Assembly: GCA_043497085.1 (NCBI GenBank)
Contig: JBIEKI010000013.1
Direction: 5' to 3' (one strand)
DNA from: Thalassobacillus sp043497085
Lineage (GTDB): Bacteria; Bacillota; Bacilli; Bacillales; Halobacillaceae
DNA length: 64,000 bases
A program made the position numbers and the translations under genes. Numbering within the stretch: position 1 is the first letter of the stretch; the number at the start of each line of letters is the position of its first letter. Below the pieces are notes generated by a model. It was not told the origin of the DNA and ran no database searches. It saw only the letters and a program-made list of their open reading frames with translations. Below, piece by piece: positions 49,936 through 58,914 of this stretch.

Positions 49936-51084
49936 TTACTCTACCCATGTGTACATATAATTAGTGTCTTCATAATCCTTTGCTTTTTTGACGATTTTGA
50001 GCGGCCGGAAAGTATCGACCATGACTGCAAGCTCCAGTGTTTCTTTTTTACCGATGCTTGCTTCCGTTGTACCAGGATGCGGTCCATGAGGAATTCCGCT
50101 AGGGTGCAGGGTAATCGAACGCTCATTAATCCCTTTCCTGCTCATGAAGTTCCCTTCGACATAATAAAGCACTTCGTCACTATTCACGTTACTATGATAG
50201 TACGGTGCTGGAATCGACTCCGGATGGTAGTCGAAAAGCCGTGGAACAAACGAACAAACGACAAAGTTATGCCCCTCAAATGTCTGGTGTACTGGAGGCG
50301 GCTGATGGATTCGTCCCGTAATTGGTTCGAAGTCTTCTACATTGAACACCCATGGATATAAATAACCGTCCCACCCGACGACATCCAGAGGATGGTGGTT
50401 GAAGATATGTTTATGTACATACCCGCGGGATTTAGTAAGTACTTCAAATTCTCCTTTTTCATCATAGGATTCTAACTTTTCCGGTCCACGGATGTCCCGC
50501 TCACAAAATGGACTATGTTCCAATAACTGACCATAATCATTCCGGTAGCGCCTCGGTGTAGTAATCTGGCTGAATGATTCTACAAAGAAGATAAGATTCT
50601 CATCCTCAGGGACCAGTCGATAAATGGTTCCAATCGGAATAACAATATAATCACCTTTGCGGTAAGTAATCGTACCGAACATACTTTCAATTCTTCCTGA
50701 TCCAGTATGGATAAACAACATTTCATCGCCATCCCCATTGCGATAAAAAGCGTCCATCGGTTCGGTCACTTTCATGGTTCCCATTAATAAATCTTCATTT
50801 CCCAGCGTATAACTGCGGGCCTCCAAAGCATTTCCGCCTCTATCAGCTTCCGGCGTCAAGAAATGGCGGTGCCTCAGAGCATCCTGTTCTTCGTATTCAG
50901 GCAGGTAATTATACAATCGCTCCGCTTTCGTTACCTCGGTCGGCATGTGATGATGGTAAAGAATGGACTGCGTCCCTGAAAAACCTTTCGTCCCCATCAC
51001 TTGCTCGCGATATAGCGTTCCATCTTCTTTTTTGAACATCGTATGTCGCTTATGGGGAATCTCCCCTAAACTGCGATAAAACAC
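49936..51084 (-). CDS. hmgA: homogentisate 1,2-dioxygenase
   Basis: 382 residues, non-haem iron cupin enzyme that opens the ring of homogentisate to maleylacetoacetate in tyrosine breakdown. Recognisable stretches: SILYHHHMPTEV near the N-terminus, DEMLFIHTGSGRIESMFGTI (first cupin), WDGYLYPWVFNVEDFEP, and the iron-site region with SDEVLYYVEGNFMSRKG and HPSGIPHGPHPG in the second cupin. Slightly shorter than proteobacterial enzymes, as usual for Bacilli. Third gene of an operon with the flavin reductase and FAH-family genes; the start is 21 bp after the latter. Confidence 0.9.
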   Translation of the reverse strand: MFYRSLGEIPHKRHTMFKKEDGTLYREQVMGTKGFSGTQSILYHHHMPTEVTKAERLYNYLPEYEEQDALRHRHFLTPEADRGGNALEARSYTLGNEDLLMGTMKVTEPMDAFYRNGDGDEMLFIHTGSGRIESMFGTITYRKGDYIVIPIGTIYRLVPEDENLIFFVESFSQITTPRRYRNDYGQLLEHSPFCERDIRGPEKLESYDEKGEFEVLTKSRGYVHKHIFNHHPLDVVGWDGYLYPWVFNVEDFEPITGRIHQPPPVHQTFEGHNFVVCSFVPRLFDYHPESIPAPYYHSNVNSDEVLYYVEGNFMSRKGINERSITLHPSGIPHGPHPGTTEASIGKKETLELAVMVDTFRPLKIVKKAKDYEDTNYMYTWVE

Positions 51085-51105
51085 CCTGTCCCCTCCTTCA
51101 ATTGC

Positions 51106-52023
51106 TTAGATTATTTTATTTGTCAGTTTGCCCAATCCTGTAATTTCAAGGGAAACTTCATCCCCCGGTTCCAGCCACCGATGGACATCGGTTCCCAACT
51201 CTAAGATGCAGCCGGTCCCCACCGTACCCGAACCGATTACTTCTCCGGGGAAGAGCGTGACATCTGCCGAAGCACGCTCGATCATCTCACCAAATGTATA
51301 ATGAATTGTCTCAAAGTTTCCCTCCGAAAGAACCTCTCCATTTACTACCGCTTTCATTTTCAGGTCATAGCGCCCACCTTTTTGAAAAGCAGCCAGCTCA
51401 TCTTTCGTGACCAGCCAAGGTCCAATCGAGGTAGCAAAATCTTTTCCCTTGGCAGGTCCAAGCCCCACCTTCATTTCCTTCCGCTGCAGGTCCCGGGCAC
51501 TCCAGTCGTTCATGATACAATAGCCGAATATGTAATCATCTGCCTCTTGAGCAGCTATATTCCGGCCTTGTTTCCCGATGACACAGGCGATTTCCAATTC
51601 ATAATCCAGCCATTCACAGCTTTCAGGCCTTGCAACTTCTTCATCCGGGCCTTTGATTGCAAGGTGATTTGAAAAATAAAAGACAGGAATCTCATACCAT
51701 TCCGGCACGACCTCCAATCCACGCTTACCCCGCGCTGTCTTCACGTGTTCTTCAAAAGCATAGAAATCACGGACACTGACAGGCCGGGGCAATGGCGCCA
51801 GCAACTCTACATCATCCAAATGATAGACTCCTTTATCACCGGCTTGCACTGTATTCGCCAATGTATGGACTAGTTCATGATACTCTTTTTCATTTTCAAT
51901 CAATGTCACTAATTGATCTGGTAATTCTCCATCAGAAACCTCGTGCATATCCACTGCTATCTCTGTATCAGTCCAGCCTGCAGCTATATCCCCTCGTTTG
52001 TTGCGGAACGTGATATATTTCAT
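51106..52023 (-). CDS. fumarylacetoacetate hydrolase family protein
   Basis: 305 residues of the FAH fold. Metal-binding and catalytic stretch: LDYELEIACVIGKQGRNIAA, then GYCIMNDWSARDLQRKEMKV, LGPAKGKDFATSIGPWLVT and FPGEVIGSGTVGTGC. In this cluster it most likely hydrolyses fumarylacetoacetate (or maleylacetoacetate directly) to fumarate and acetoacetate. Its ATG overlaps the flavin reductase stop by 4 bp. No maleylacetoacetate isomerase gene is nearby, which leaves that step unfilled. Confidence 0.85.
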   Translation of the reverse strand: MKYITFRNKRGDIAAGWTDTEIAVDMHEVSDGELPDQLVTLIENEKEYHELVHTLANTVQAGDKGVYHLDDVELLAPLPRPVSVRDFYAFEEHVKTARGKRGLEVVPEWYEIPVFYFSNHLAIKGPDEEVARPESCEWLDYELEIACVIGKQGRNIAAQEADDYIFGYCIMNDWSARDLQRKEMKVGLGPAKGKDFATSIGPWLVTKDELAAFQKGGRYDLKMKAVVNGEVLSEGNFETIHYTFGEMIERASADVTLFPGEVIGSGTVGTGCILELGTDVHRWLEPGDEVSLEITGLGKLTNKII

Positions 52024-52649
52024 TTCAATCCCTCAGAGCTTTTCTTTCGTTCTAACGTAAATGTTTCGGCAATTGCTTTTGTATAATTCTGTCCTGCCAG
52101 CCGTCCAATCGGATTCAATTTTTCTGTATCGATTCGCCCGTTTTCGTATAAATCATCGTTGACTTGAACTACCTTTACCTTTCCAATCACCAGGCTGCCG
52201 GCTCCGGGCTCATTTCCGAAATGGAGCAGCTCATGGAGCTCGCATTCCAAATGTACCCTGCTTTCTTTCACACGAGGCGGCTTTACGGAGGCACTCGCTA
52301 CTTTCGTTAAAAGGGCAGCCTCGAATTCATCGGTACCATACTGGTATTCGATCGCGGTATTATTCATTTGTTCCACGAAATCTTCACTGACAACGTTAAT
52401 AACAAACTCTTTCGTCGCTTCAATGTTTCGTAAAGTATCCTTCTTTTCCCCATCTGTACCTCGCAGCATCGGTGCAAAGCACACCAGCATCGGATCGGCA
52501 CAGATCCCGGTAAAAAAGCTGAACGGAGCCAGATTCGCATTTCCTTGTTCATCGACTGTAGAAACGAAAGCAATCGGCCTCGGCAGTACGGAGCCGATCA
52601 AAAGTTTATAAGCGTCTTTCCAGGCTAGACTATCCGGTTTAATTTCCAT
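52020..52649 (-). CDS. flavin reductase family (split-barrel) protein
   Basis: 209 residues. FMN-binding stretch: LIGSVLPRPIAFVSTVDEQG then NLAPFSFFTGICADPMLVCF, the classical flavin-reductase-like pattern. The ATG 52649 follows a GGGGA site. It leads the operon with the FAH and homogentisate dioxygenase genes. Such proteins supply reduced flavin to a monooxygenase, but no monooxygenase is present in the cluster, so its link to tyrosine breakdown is not explained. Confidence 0.82.
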   Translation of the reverse strand: MEIKPDSLAWKDAYKLLIGSVLPRPIAFVSTVDEQGNANLAPFSFFTGICADPMLVCFAPMLRGTDGEKKDTLRNIEATKEFVINVVSEDFVEQMNNTAIEYQYGTDEFEAALLTKVASASVKPPRVKESRVHLECELHELLHFGNEPGAGSLVIGKVKVVQVNDDLYENGRIDTEKLNPIGRLAGQNYTKAIAETFTLERKKSSEGLK

Positions 52650-52692
52650 ACTCCATCCCCACACTTTCCTATAAATCTATTTCTAGTAGAAA

Positions 52693-52723
52693 AAAGGGAG
52701 AATACTATACTATTCTCCCTTCC
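52693..52723 (-). terminator. terminator between hpd and the flavin reductase operon
   Basis: GGGAGAATA / TATTCTCCC followed by TTTTTT on the minus strand. It separates the catabolic block into two transcription units. Confidence 0.88.
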
Positions 52724-52739
52724 TTTTATTGGTCCGGCC

Positions 52740-53861
52740 TTATAGATTACCTCTTCGCTCTTGTTCACGTTCGATGGACTGGAACAAGGCTTTGAAGTTT
52801 CCTTCTCCAAAACCGCGAGCCCCTTTACGCTGGATGATTTCGATGAACATCGTAGGACGGTCGACGATCGGTTTTGTGAAAATCTGTAATAGATACCCTT
52901 CGTCATCACGGTCTACCAAAATCTTTAACTCTCTCAATTTATCGATTTCTTCATCAATTTCTCCGACACGATCGGTGAGCTCATCGTAGTAAACGTCTGG
53001 CGTATTGAGGAATTCCACACCATTTTCACGCAGCTTGGTTACCGTGTCGACGATATCCCCAGTTATTAAGGCGATGTGCTGGACACCAGGGCCGTTATAG
53101 AAATCAAGGTACTCTTCAATTTGGGACTTCTTTTTGCCTTCAGCTGGTTCGTTGATCGGGAATTTGATCCGTCCGCCGTTATGCATCACTTTTGACATCA
53201 GCGCGGAATACTCGGTAGTAATATCTTCATCGGAGAAGTGGCGCATTTCCTTGAAGCCCATGACTTTTTCATAATAAGACACCCATTCTTCCATACGCTC
53301 TACATTTCCTACCACATGATCGATGGCGGCAATGCCAGTGGATTGATGCGGGATTTCGAAATCAGCAGGAAGGAATCCAGGCATGAACACCCCTTTATAG
53401 TCTTTACGTTCTACCAGCGTGTGAATGGTATCGCCATACGTGCCAATCACGGCTTTTTTCACTGGTCCGTACTCATCATCGATCGTGAATGGTGGTGTGA
53501 TTTCAATGGCACCACGGGATACCGCTTCTTTATAAGCCTTATCGACGTCGTCTACCGTAAGCGCGACATCTTTCACTCCATCGCCATGCTTTTTCGTAAA
53601 TTCAGCAACTCTGCTGCTTTCTGTCAATGTGCCCGTCACAACTATTCTGACCTTGCGCTGTTGCAGTACATAGGAAACCGTTTCACGATTCCCTGTTTCC
53701 AACCCGGAATAAGCGACCGGTTCAAAACCAAATGCCGTACAGAAGAAGTGGGCTGCCTGCTTGGCGTTTCCAGTATAATATTCCAGATAATCTACTTCTT
53801 TGACTGGGAAAAAGTCCTCAGCTGCTTCTGGCGCCTGCTTTTTCGTTACTTGTTCTTTCAT
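52740..53861 (-). CDS. hpd: 4-hydroxyphenylpyruvate dioxygenase
   Basis: 373 residues, converts 4-hydroxyphenylpyruvate to homogentisate. The iron ligands are visible as His182 (AIDHVVGN), His262 (GVQHIALI) and Glu341 (MFIEIIQRKG), with the conserved C-terminal RGFGEGNFKALF. The two VOC-type halves are at about 20-155 and 178-345. ATG 53861 follows GGAGGG. It ends an operon that starts with the thioesterase; the E2 stop is 38 bp upstream. Confidence 0.94.
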   Translation of the reverse strand: MKEQVTKKQAPEAAEDFFPVKEVDYLEYYTGNAKQAAHFFCTAFGFEPVAYSGLETGNRETVSYVLQQRKVRIVVTGTLTESSRVAEFTKKHGDGVKDVALTVDDVDKAYKEAVSRGAIEITPPFTIDDEYGPVKKAVIGTYGDTIHTLVERKDYKGVFMPGFLPADFEIPHQSTGIAAIDHVVGNVERMEEWVSYYEKVMGFKEMRHFSDEDITTEYSALMSKVMHNGGRIKFPINEPAEGKKKSQIEEYLDFYNGPGVQHIALITGDIVDTVTKLRENGVEFLNTPDVYYDELTDRVGEIDEEIDKLRELKILVDRDDEGYLLQIFTKPIVDRPTMFIEIIQRKGARGFGEGNFKALFQSIEREQERRGNL

Positions 53862-53899
53862 TCGTAATCCCTCCAAAAATCAATTAATAAAAATTCTTA

Positions 53900-55120
53900 T
53901 CATTTTAAGTCAATGAATAGTAAATAAGGGCGTTCAATTAAGGCCTGCACCCGGTTGGTAAACGCGACAGCCGTACCACCGTCTGCCACTCGATGATCGA
54001 ACACCATCGAAATATTCATCATGGAACGGATTGCTATTTCGTCTTCGTTAACCACCATCGGACGCTTTTTTGTTTTATGAAAAGCCATCAGTCCGACTTC
54101 TGGATAATTGATGATCGGGGTAGCCCCGATACTGCCTCCCAGTGGTCCAACATTGCTGATGGTAAATGTACTTCCTGTCATTTCCTCTCGCTTTAGTCGA
54201 TTCTCAACAGCTTTTTGTATCAGTTCTTTCATCTCTTCATGGATAGTCTGCAACGACTTTTTCTCTACATTTTTAAGTACGGGAACAATCAGCCCTTCTG
54301 CTGTATCCGTTGCAATTCCGATATGATGTCCCTTTACCAGCTGGATGGCTTCGTTTTCTTCATCGAGTCTGGCATTGAAAACCGGAAACTCCTGAAGCGC
54401 CACAGATACTGCTTTGATAAAAAAAGCTGTCGCGGAAATAGCCAAGTCTTCCTGCTTCAGTTCTTGCCTGATATCAAGTAATTCAGTAACATCTATTTCT
54501 TCGAAGTGGGTGCAATGAGGAATAGTGAAAAGGGACTGCGTCATTTTATTGGCAATTTGCTTCCTTCTTCCCCGGAATGGAATCAACTCCGACTCATCCA
54601 CTGATTCCTCACTTACCCTTTGTTCTTTATCCTGATGGGAATTCTCAGGTTCCGGCACAGCAGCGAAGCGTTTGACATCATCTACGGTAATCCTCCCCCT
54701 GACACCTGTCCCTTCCACCTGTTCAATATCAACATCAAGCTCACGAGCCACCTTCCTCGTGTACGGTGCAGCCTTGACGCGCCGGTCCGGAGTGGTAACT
54801 TCAAAGCTTTGCACAAACGGCGTTTCCTCTTTCACCGGTTCTTTCTCTAATTCCATCGTGGCGGCGGTTTCCCGTTCCGCTTCACCGGCTGCCTCGAGCA
54901 CTACCACCGTAGTCCCAATGGAAATGGTCTTTCCTTCTTCCACTAACAGTTCCTTTACGACCCCTTGCTGCGGGGACGGAATTTCCGCTGTCATTTTATC
55001 CGTAGACACTTCTACCACCGGTTGATCGACAACCACCTCGTCACCAGGCTTCACAAGAAAATGTGTAACCTCCGCTTCGGTCATCCCTTCCCCGATATCA
55101 TGAAGCTTTATTTCAACCAT
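53900..55120 (-). CDS. 2-oxoacid dehydrogenase E2 (dihydrolipoyl acyltransferase)
   Basis: 406 residues. One lipoyl domain (about 1-76, lipoyl lysine Lys42 in STDKMTAE), a peripheral subunit-binding domain at about 115-150 (APYTRKVARELDVDIEQVEG onwards) and the catalytic domain from about 180 with the active-site motif DHRVADGGTAVAF near the C-terminus. ATG 55120 gives a 6-base gap to GGAGG. The neighbouring leucine-dehydrogenase-family gene suggests branched-chain or aromatic 2-oxoacids. No E3 gene is present here. Confidence 0.9.
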   Translation of the reverse strand: MVEIKLHDIGEGMTEAEVTHFLVKPGDEVVVDQPVVEVSTDKMTAEIPSPQQGVVKELLVEEGKTISIGTTVVVLEAAGEAERETAATMELEKEPVKEETPFVQSFEVTTPDRRVKAAPYTRKVARELDVDIEQVEGTGVRGRITVDDVKRFAAVPEPENSHQDKEQRVSEESVDESELIPFRGRRKQIANKMTQSLFTIPHCTHFEEIDVTELLDIRQELKQEDLAISATAFFIKAVSVALQEFPVFNARLDEENEAIQLVKGHHIGIATDTAEGLIVPVLKNVEKKSLQTIHEEMKELIQKAVENRLKREEMTGSTFTISNVGPLGGSIGATPIINYPEVGLMAFHKTKKRPMVVNEDEIAIRSMMNISMVFDHRVADGGTAVAFTNRVQALIERPYLLFIDLK

Positions 55121-55135
55121 CGTCATCCTCCCCCG

Positions 55136-56134
55136 TTAAAACTTGATCACCTTTTCAATCGCATATTTCACCCTTGCAGGTGTCGGCAGATATTCATCTT
55201 CGAAGCTGAAAAATGGAACCGGGGAATCAAAACCTGTTACCCGTTCGACTGGAGCCTTTTGATAAAGGAAAGATGTATCATTGACGATGGCCAGCACATC
55301 ATTCCCCACTCCTCCTGTCCCGTGGGCTTCATGTACAATGACTGTCCGCCCGGTTTTTTGGACAGATTCGGCAATGGTATCCCTGTCGATCGGATACAGC
55401 GTTCGGAGATCGATAAGTTCACAGGAAACACCTTTCGCTTCCATTTCTTTTACTGCCTGAGCGGCGACAGGAACCATTGCTCCCCAGGTGATGACAGTTA
55501 CGTCCTCCCCTTCCTGCACCTTTTTTGCTTTTCCGATTTCAACCGTATATTTTCCTTCCGCTACCTCTTCCCTCGCAGAACGATAGCAGCGCATCGGTTC
55601 CAAATATAAAACAGGATCAGGGTCTTCGATAGCTGCAATCAAAAGGCCTTTTGCATCCGAAGGCGAAGCAGGACAGACGACTTTCAAGCCCGGCATATGC
55701 GTAAAAATCGCTTCCGTACTGTCGGAATGGATTTCAGGAGCCCTGACTCCCGCCCCATAAGGTGCACGGATCACCATCGGTACGGTGTAATATCCCATCG
55801 TTCTGGAGCGCAGCCGTGAGGCATGGGTCATAATCTGTTCATAGGCAGGATAAATAAAGCCGAGAAATTGAATTTCGGCTACAGGTCGAAGTCCGTTGAC
55901 CGCCATCCCAATCGCCGCGCCGATGAAGCCCGCTTCACTTAGCGGGGTATCCATAACACGATCTTCACCGAATTCTTCCTGGAGGTGATCGGTCGCCCGG
56001 AATACACCGCCGTTTTTCCCGACATCTTCTCCAAGCACCAGAACGCGGTCATCTTCTTCCAGCATCGTGCGCATACCATCTGTAATTGCCTGGACGAGGG
56101 TCATCGTTTTCTTCTTTACTGCTGTTGATTCCAT
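55136..56134 (-). CDS. 2-oxoacid dehydrogenase E1 beta subunit
   Basis: 332 residues, transketolase-like pyrimidine and C-terminal domains. Family stretches: LGEDVGKNGGVFRATDHLQE, FGEDRVMDTPLSEAGFIGAA and GAGVRAPEIHSDSTEAIFTH. It forms the E1 heterotetramer with the next gene, whose end it overlaps by 19 bp. RBS AAGGGGG. Confidence 0.92.
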   Translation of the reverse strand: MESTAVKKKTMTLVQAITDGMRTMLEEDDRVLVLGEDVGKNGGVFRATDHLQEEFGEDRVMDTPLSEAGFIGAAIGMAVNGLRPVAEIQFLGFIYPAYEQIMTHASRLRSRTMGYYTVPMVIRAPYGAGVRAPEIHSDSTEAIFTHMPGLKVVCPASPSDAKGLLIAAIEDPDPVLYLEPMRCYRSAREEVAEGKYTVEIGKAKKVQEGEDVTVITWGAMVPVAAQAVKEMEAKGVSCELIDLRTLYPIDRDTIAESVQKTGRTVIVHEAHGTGGVGNDVLAIVNDTSFLYQKAPVERVTGFDSPVPFFSFEDEYLPTPARVKYAIEKVIKF

Positions 56135-57201
56135 ACAGGAACCCCCTTTTTCGCTTGGAAGTATTGCTGCTTTTGCTCCTGTAGCTGCCAGGTAGGTTCC
56201 GCAAACACATGATCAAAGATGTCGTTAGGATCAGCAGGTGGAAAACTTTCCATCTCAGCAACTGCAGCATCTACCTCATGAACCGCTTGTTTCTTTACTT
56301 TTTCTGCCCACTGTTCATCAAACCAACCTTGATTTTTCAGCAGCCGTTCCACCCGTAACACAGGATCTGCCTCTTCCCTTCTTCGTTCACTTTCCATTTG
56401 GTTCCTGTACTTAGTCGGGTCATCCGCGGTTGTATGCGCCCCATAGCGCCAAGTCACCGCTTCGATCAACGTCGGCCCTTCCCCGTTGCGCGCACGGTCA
56501 AGCGCCTTCAGTGTTTCAGCGTAAACAGCAAAAACATCGTTGCCATCCACCCGTACCCCGGGCATATCATAGGCCAGGGCTTTTTGGGCGATCGTTTTTG
56601 TATTCATTTGTTTTTCCATCGGCACAGAAATCGCATAGCCGTTATTCTGATTGAAAAATACAACTGGCGCGTCAAACACACTCGCCATATTTAAACCTTC
56701 ATGAAAATCTCCTTCTGAGGTTGCTCCGTCACCAAAGTAAACGATGGCAGCGTTCTTGGACCCTTTTCGTTTTTCTGCGAAAGCTGCCCCCACCGCATGC
56801 GGTAACTGGGTAGCAATCGGAATTCCAGGGGGGAAAATATTCTTCCCTTCAGGCGGGATGCACCCTTCGTTTCTTCCATTCCAAAACAATAAGATGTTTT
56901 TCAAGGAATGTCCGAAAGTCATCGTTGCCCCATGATCCCGATAAGACGGGAACATCCAGTCATTCGCCTCCAGAGCCATCGCACTCCCGACCTGGCTTGC
57001 TTCCTGGCCTTCAAACGGAGCGTAAGTACCGATTCTCCCCTGGCGTTGCAGACTTATCCCTTTCCTGTCAAACGTACGAATGCGAATCAGCTGTTGGTAG
57101 AATGTTCTAGCCCGCTTCTCCGTCACCACTTCTTGGTATTCTTTTTCCTGGACGTTTCCATTTTCATCTATCCACATTTTTATAGGAAAGTCATTTTCCA
57201 T
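56116..57201 (-). CDS. 2-oxoacid dehydrogenase E1 alpha subunit
   Basis: 361 residues. The thiamine pyrophosphate motif is YFGDGATSEGDFHEGLNMAS then NQNNGYAISVP. The phosphorylation-loop region YGAHTTADDPTKYR is the normal E1 alpha type. The substrate cannot be told from pyruvate by sequence alone; context favours branched-chain or aromatic 2-oxoacids. The stop overlaps E1 beta. Confidence 0.92.
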   Translation of the reverse strand: MENDFPIKMWIDENGNVQEKEYQEVVTEKRARTFYQQLIRIRTFDRKGISLQRQGRIGTYAPFEGQEASQVGSAMALEANDWMFPSYRDHGATMTFGHSLKNILLFWNGRNEGCIPPEGKNIFPPGIPIATQLPHAVGAAFAEKRKGSKNAAIVYFGDGATSEGDFHEGLNMASVFDAPVVFFNQNNGYAISVPMEKQMNTKTIAQKALAYDMPGVRVDGNDVFAVYAETLKALDRARNGEGPTLIEAVTWRYGAHTTADDPTKYRNQMESERRREEADPVLRVERLLKNQGWFDEQWAEKVKKQAVHEVDAAVAEMESFPPADPNDIFDHVFAEPTWQLQEQKQQYFQAKKGVPVWNQQQ

Positions 57202-57235
57202 CGAATCACCCTTTTTTAAGGCATTAACTACTTGG

Positions 57236-58348
57236 TTAATTTCGCACAGCCCATTTCGGCCGCTTCATATGACTGAAGAAGCTATTACGCTGGGCACGGG
57301 ATTCAATCCGTCTTTCACATAACAGATTAGAAGCTTCCACTGTACAGATACCGCTATCCATCGACTCCTGAAAAACATCCAATAATGATGTATAGATAGC
57401 TTTCGTTTTTCTCAAGACCCTTGCTTTGTTCGGTTCATACAATTCATCTGCGACCTGGATCAACCCGCCCGCATTGACGATGTAATCAGGTGCGTAAAGG
57501 ATGCCCTTTTCCTGCAATACCTTCCCATGATGGATATCCAACAGCTGGTTATTCGCTGATCCTGCCACCGCTCTTACCTTCAGTTGCTCGATTGTTTCAT
57601 CATTGATGACCCCGCCAAATGCACACGGTACGAAAACATCAGCTTCCACATGATAAATCTCTTTATCATTGACTACTTTTACAAAACCGTTATATTCTTT
57701 CGCCTTTGATAAAACCTCATCGATGGCTGTCTGGTTGATATCCGTCACATACAGATTGGCTCCTTCCTGAAGAAGGTGCTCAGCAACTTTAGCTCCAACT
57801 TTTCCCAGACCCTGGATGGCATAGGTTTTATCTCCCAGCTCTTTGCTTCCCCATACCGCCTGGTTCGTGGCTTTTATGCCATAAATGACACCTAGAGCAG
57901 TAGGCACCGATGAATCGCCACTGCCTCCATATTCTTCTTCCACACCTACAATGCAGTTCGTTTCTTTTAATGCATGCACAAAATCTCCCGGCGTGGTACC
58001 CATGTCTGTCCCTGTGTAGAAACGCCCATTCAATGACTCGACAAACTGCCCGAACGCGCGGAACAATTCAGGATTTTTATCTTTTGCCGGATCACCGATG
58101 ATAACGGCTTTCCCACCGCCAAAATCGACATCGGCCGCAGCACATTTGTAGGTCATCCCTTTGGACAGACGCAGAACATCTTCCAAGGCTGCATCGACAC
58201 TTTCGTAAGGCTGCATCCTGCATCCGCCAAGAGCAGGACCGAGGGTTGTGTTATGAATCGCGATAATTGCTTTTAACCCTGTCGCTTGATCGTTACAAAA
58301 CAATACTTGCTGATGCTCACTAATACGTTCAAACATATCCATATTCAT
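57236..58348 (-). CDS. leucine dehydrogenase family amino-acid dehydrogenase
   Basis: 370 residues, NAD-dependent oxidative deamination. Catalytic lysines are in LSKGMTYKCAAADVDFGGGK (Lys68 and Lys80). The NAD motif is IQGLGKVGAKVAEHLL. Length and motifs fit leucine dehydrogenase (Bcd); phenylalanine dehydrogenase is a close relative and cannot be ruled out given the tyrosine genes next door. AAAGGGGG precedes the ATG. The C-terminus carries an extra basic tail. Confidence 0.87.
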   Translation of the reverse strand: MNMDMFERISEHQQVLFCNDQATGLKAIIAIHNTTLGPALGGCRMQPYESVDAALEDVLRLSKGMTYKCAAADVDFGGGKAVIIGDPAKDKNPELFRAFGQFVESLNGRFYTGTDMGTTPGDFVHALKETNCIVGVEEEYGGSGDSSVPTALGVIYGIKATNQAVWGSKELGDKTYAIQGLGKVGAKVAEHLLQEGANLYVTDINQTAIDEVLSKAKEYNGFVKVVNDKEIYHVEADVFVPCAFGGVINDETIEQLKVRAVAGSANNQLLDIHHGKVLQEKGILYAPDYIVNAGGLIQVADELYEPNKARVLRKTKAIYTSLLDVFQESMDSGICTVEASNLLCERRIESRAQRNSFFSHMKRPKWAVRN

Positions 58349-58409
58349 TATGAGTCCCCCTTTTGCAATACTTTCCCAGTAAGCGCTTTCATTTAAGTTA
58401 AAAAATTAT

Positions 58410-58811
58410 TTATGTTTTATTCTCCACCCTCAGCATTTCTCTAATTTTTACTTTAGGTAGAATGACTTGCTTTACTTCTCCTGTGCCAATGATATTTCCA
58501 TCACTTTCTGCCACCACTTCCGTGACCACTATATTTCGCTTTATTGCTGTCACCGTGGCGGTTATATCAATGGTGACCCCCTCTGGAGCAGGACTGACAT
58601 GTTTGACCGAGACAGCACCACCCATCCCTTCTTCACTATCTTCCAGGTAAGGCAATATAATCTTCCTGGAAGCCCACTCCATATAATAGACAAGTGATAC
58701 CGTGGAAAAAGTCGGGTGGACGACCTCACCTCCAAATTGGGCGAACATTTCACTCGTCACTTCCGTTTGGACGGCGGCTGATTGCCCTTCCCGCATGCCT
58801 GCCTTCATCAT
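58410..58811 (-). CDS. hotdog-fold acyl-CoA thioesterase (FlK-like)
   Basis: 133 residues. N-terminal GQSAAVQTEVTSEMFAQFGG and VHPTFSTVSLVYYMEWASRK resemble the fluoroacetyl-CoA thioesterase type, with the conserved central helix. VSVKHVSPAPEGVTIDITAT is the typical strand pair. It could recycle CoA from stalled acyl-CoAs of the dehydrogenase complex. ATG 58811 and 58808 are both usable behind GGGGGGGAG. First gene of the E1/E2/hpd operon. Confidence 0.75.
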   Translation of the reverse strand: MMKAGMREGQSAAVQTEVTSEMFAQFGGEVVHPTFSTVSLVYYMEWASRKIILPYLEDSEEGMGGAVSVKHVSPAPEGVTIDITATVTAIKRNIVVTEVVAESDGNIIGTGEVKQVILPKVKIREMLRVENKT

Positions 58812-58864
58812 GCTCCCCCCCTTATCCTTAATTTCTACCAAACTACTCTCTATGTATCCTGGCC

Positions 58865-58893
58865 AAAAAAATACCAGCTCCGGTTATTTTTTT
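58865..58893 (-). terminator. terminator of the ABC transporter operon
   Basis: Minus strand: AAAAAAATAACC, six-base loop, GGTATTTTTTT. A clear U-rich hairpin between the ATPase gene and the thioesterase gene. Confidence 0.75.
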
Positions 58894-58914
58894 GACAGGG
58901 ATAATCGCCTGAGA

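Noticed and set aside
49419..49964. 181-codon frame over repeat copy 4 and the end of hmgA
   Set aside because: Made of palindromic repeat sequence; similar frames over the other copies (for example 8349-8606 and 26683-26898) are not conserved as proteins.
53238..53867. 209-codon plus-strand frame opposite hpd
   Set aside because: Antisense shadow of a complete HPPD gene; no site and no recognisable protein.
54965..55609. 214-codon plus-strand frame across the E2/E1 beta junction
   Set aside because: Crosses two real genes on the other strand, no ribosome binding site, His/Arg/Phe-rich nonsense composition.
58865..58893. sigma-54 (-24/-12) promoter before the thioesterase operon, as in the bkd operon of Bacillus subtilis
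   Set aside because: A GG-N10-GC pattern is present but TTGC is not, and the segment is a symmetrical A/T-rich hairpin better explained as the terminator of the ABC operon.
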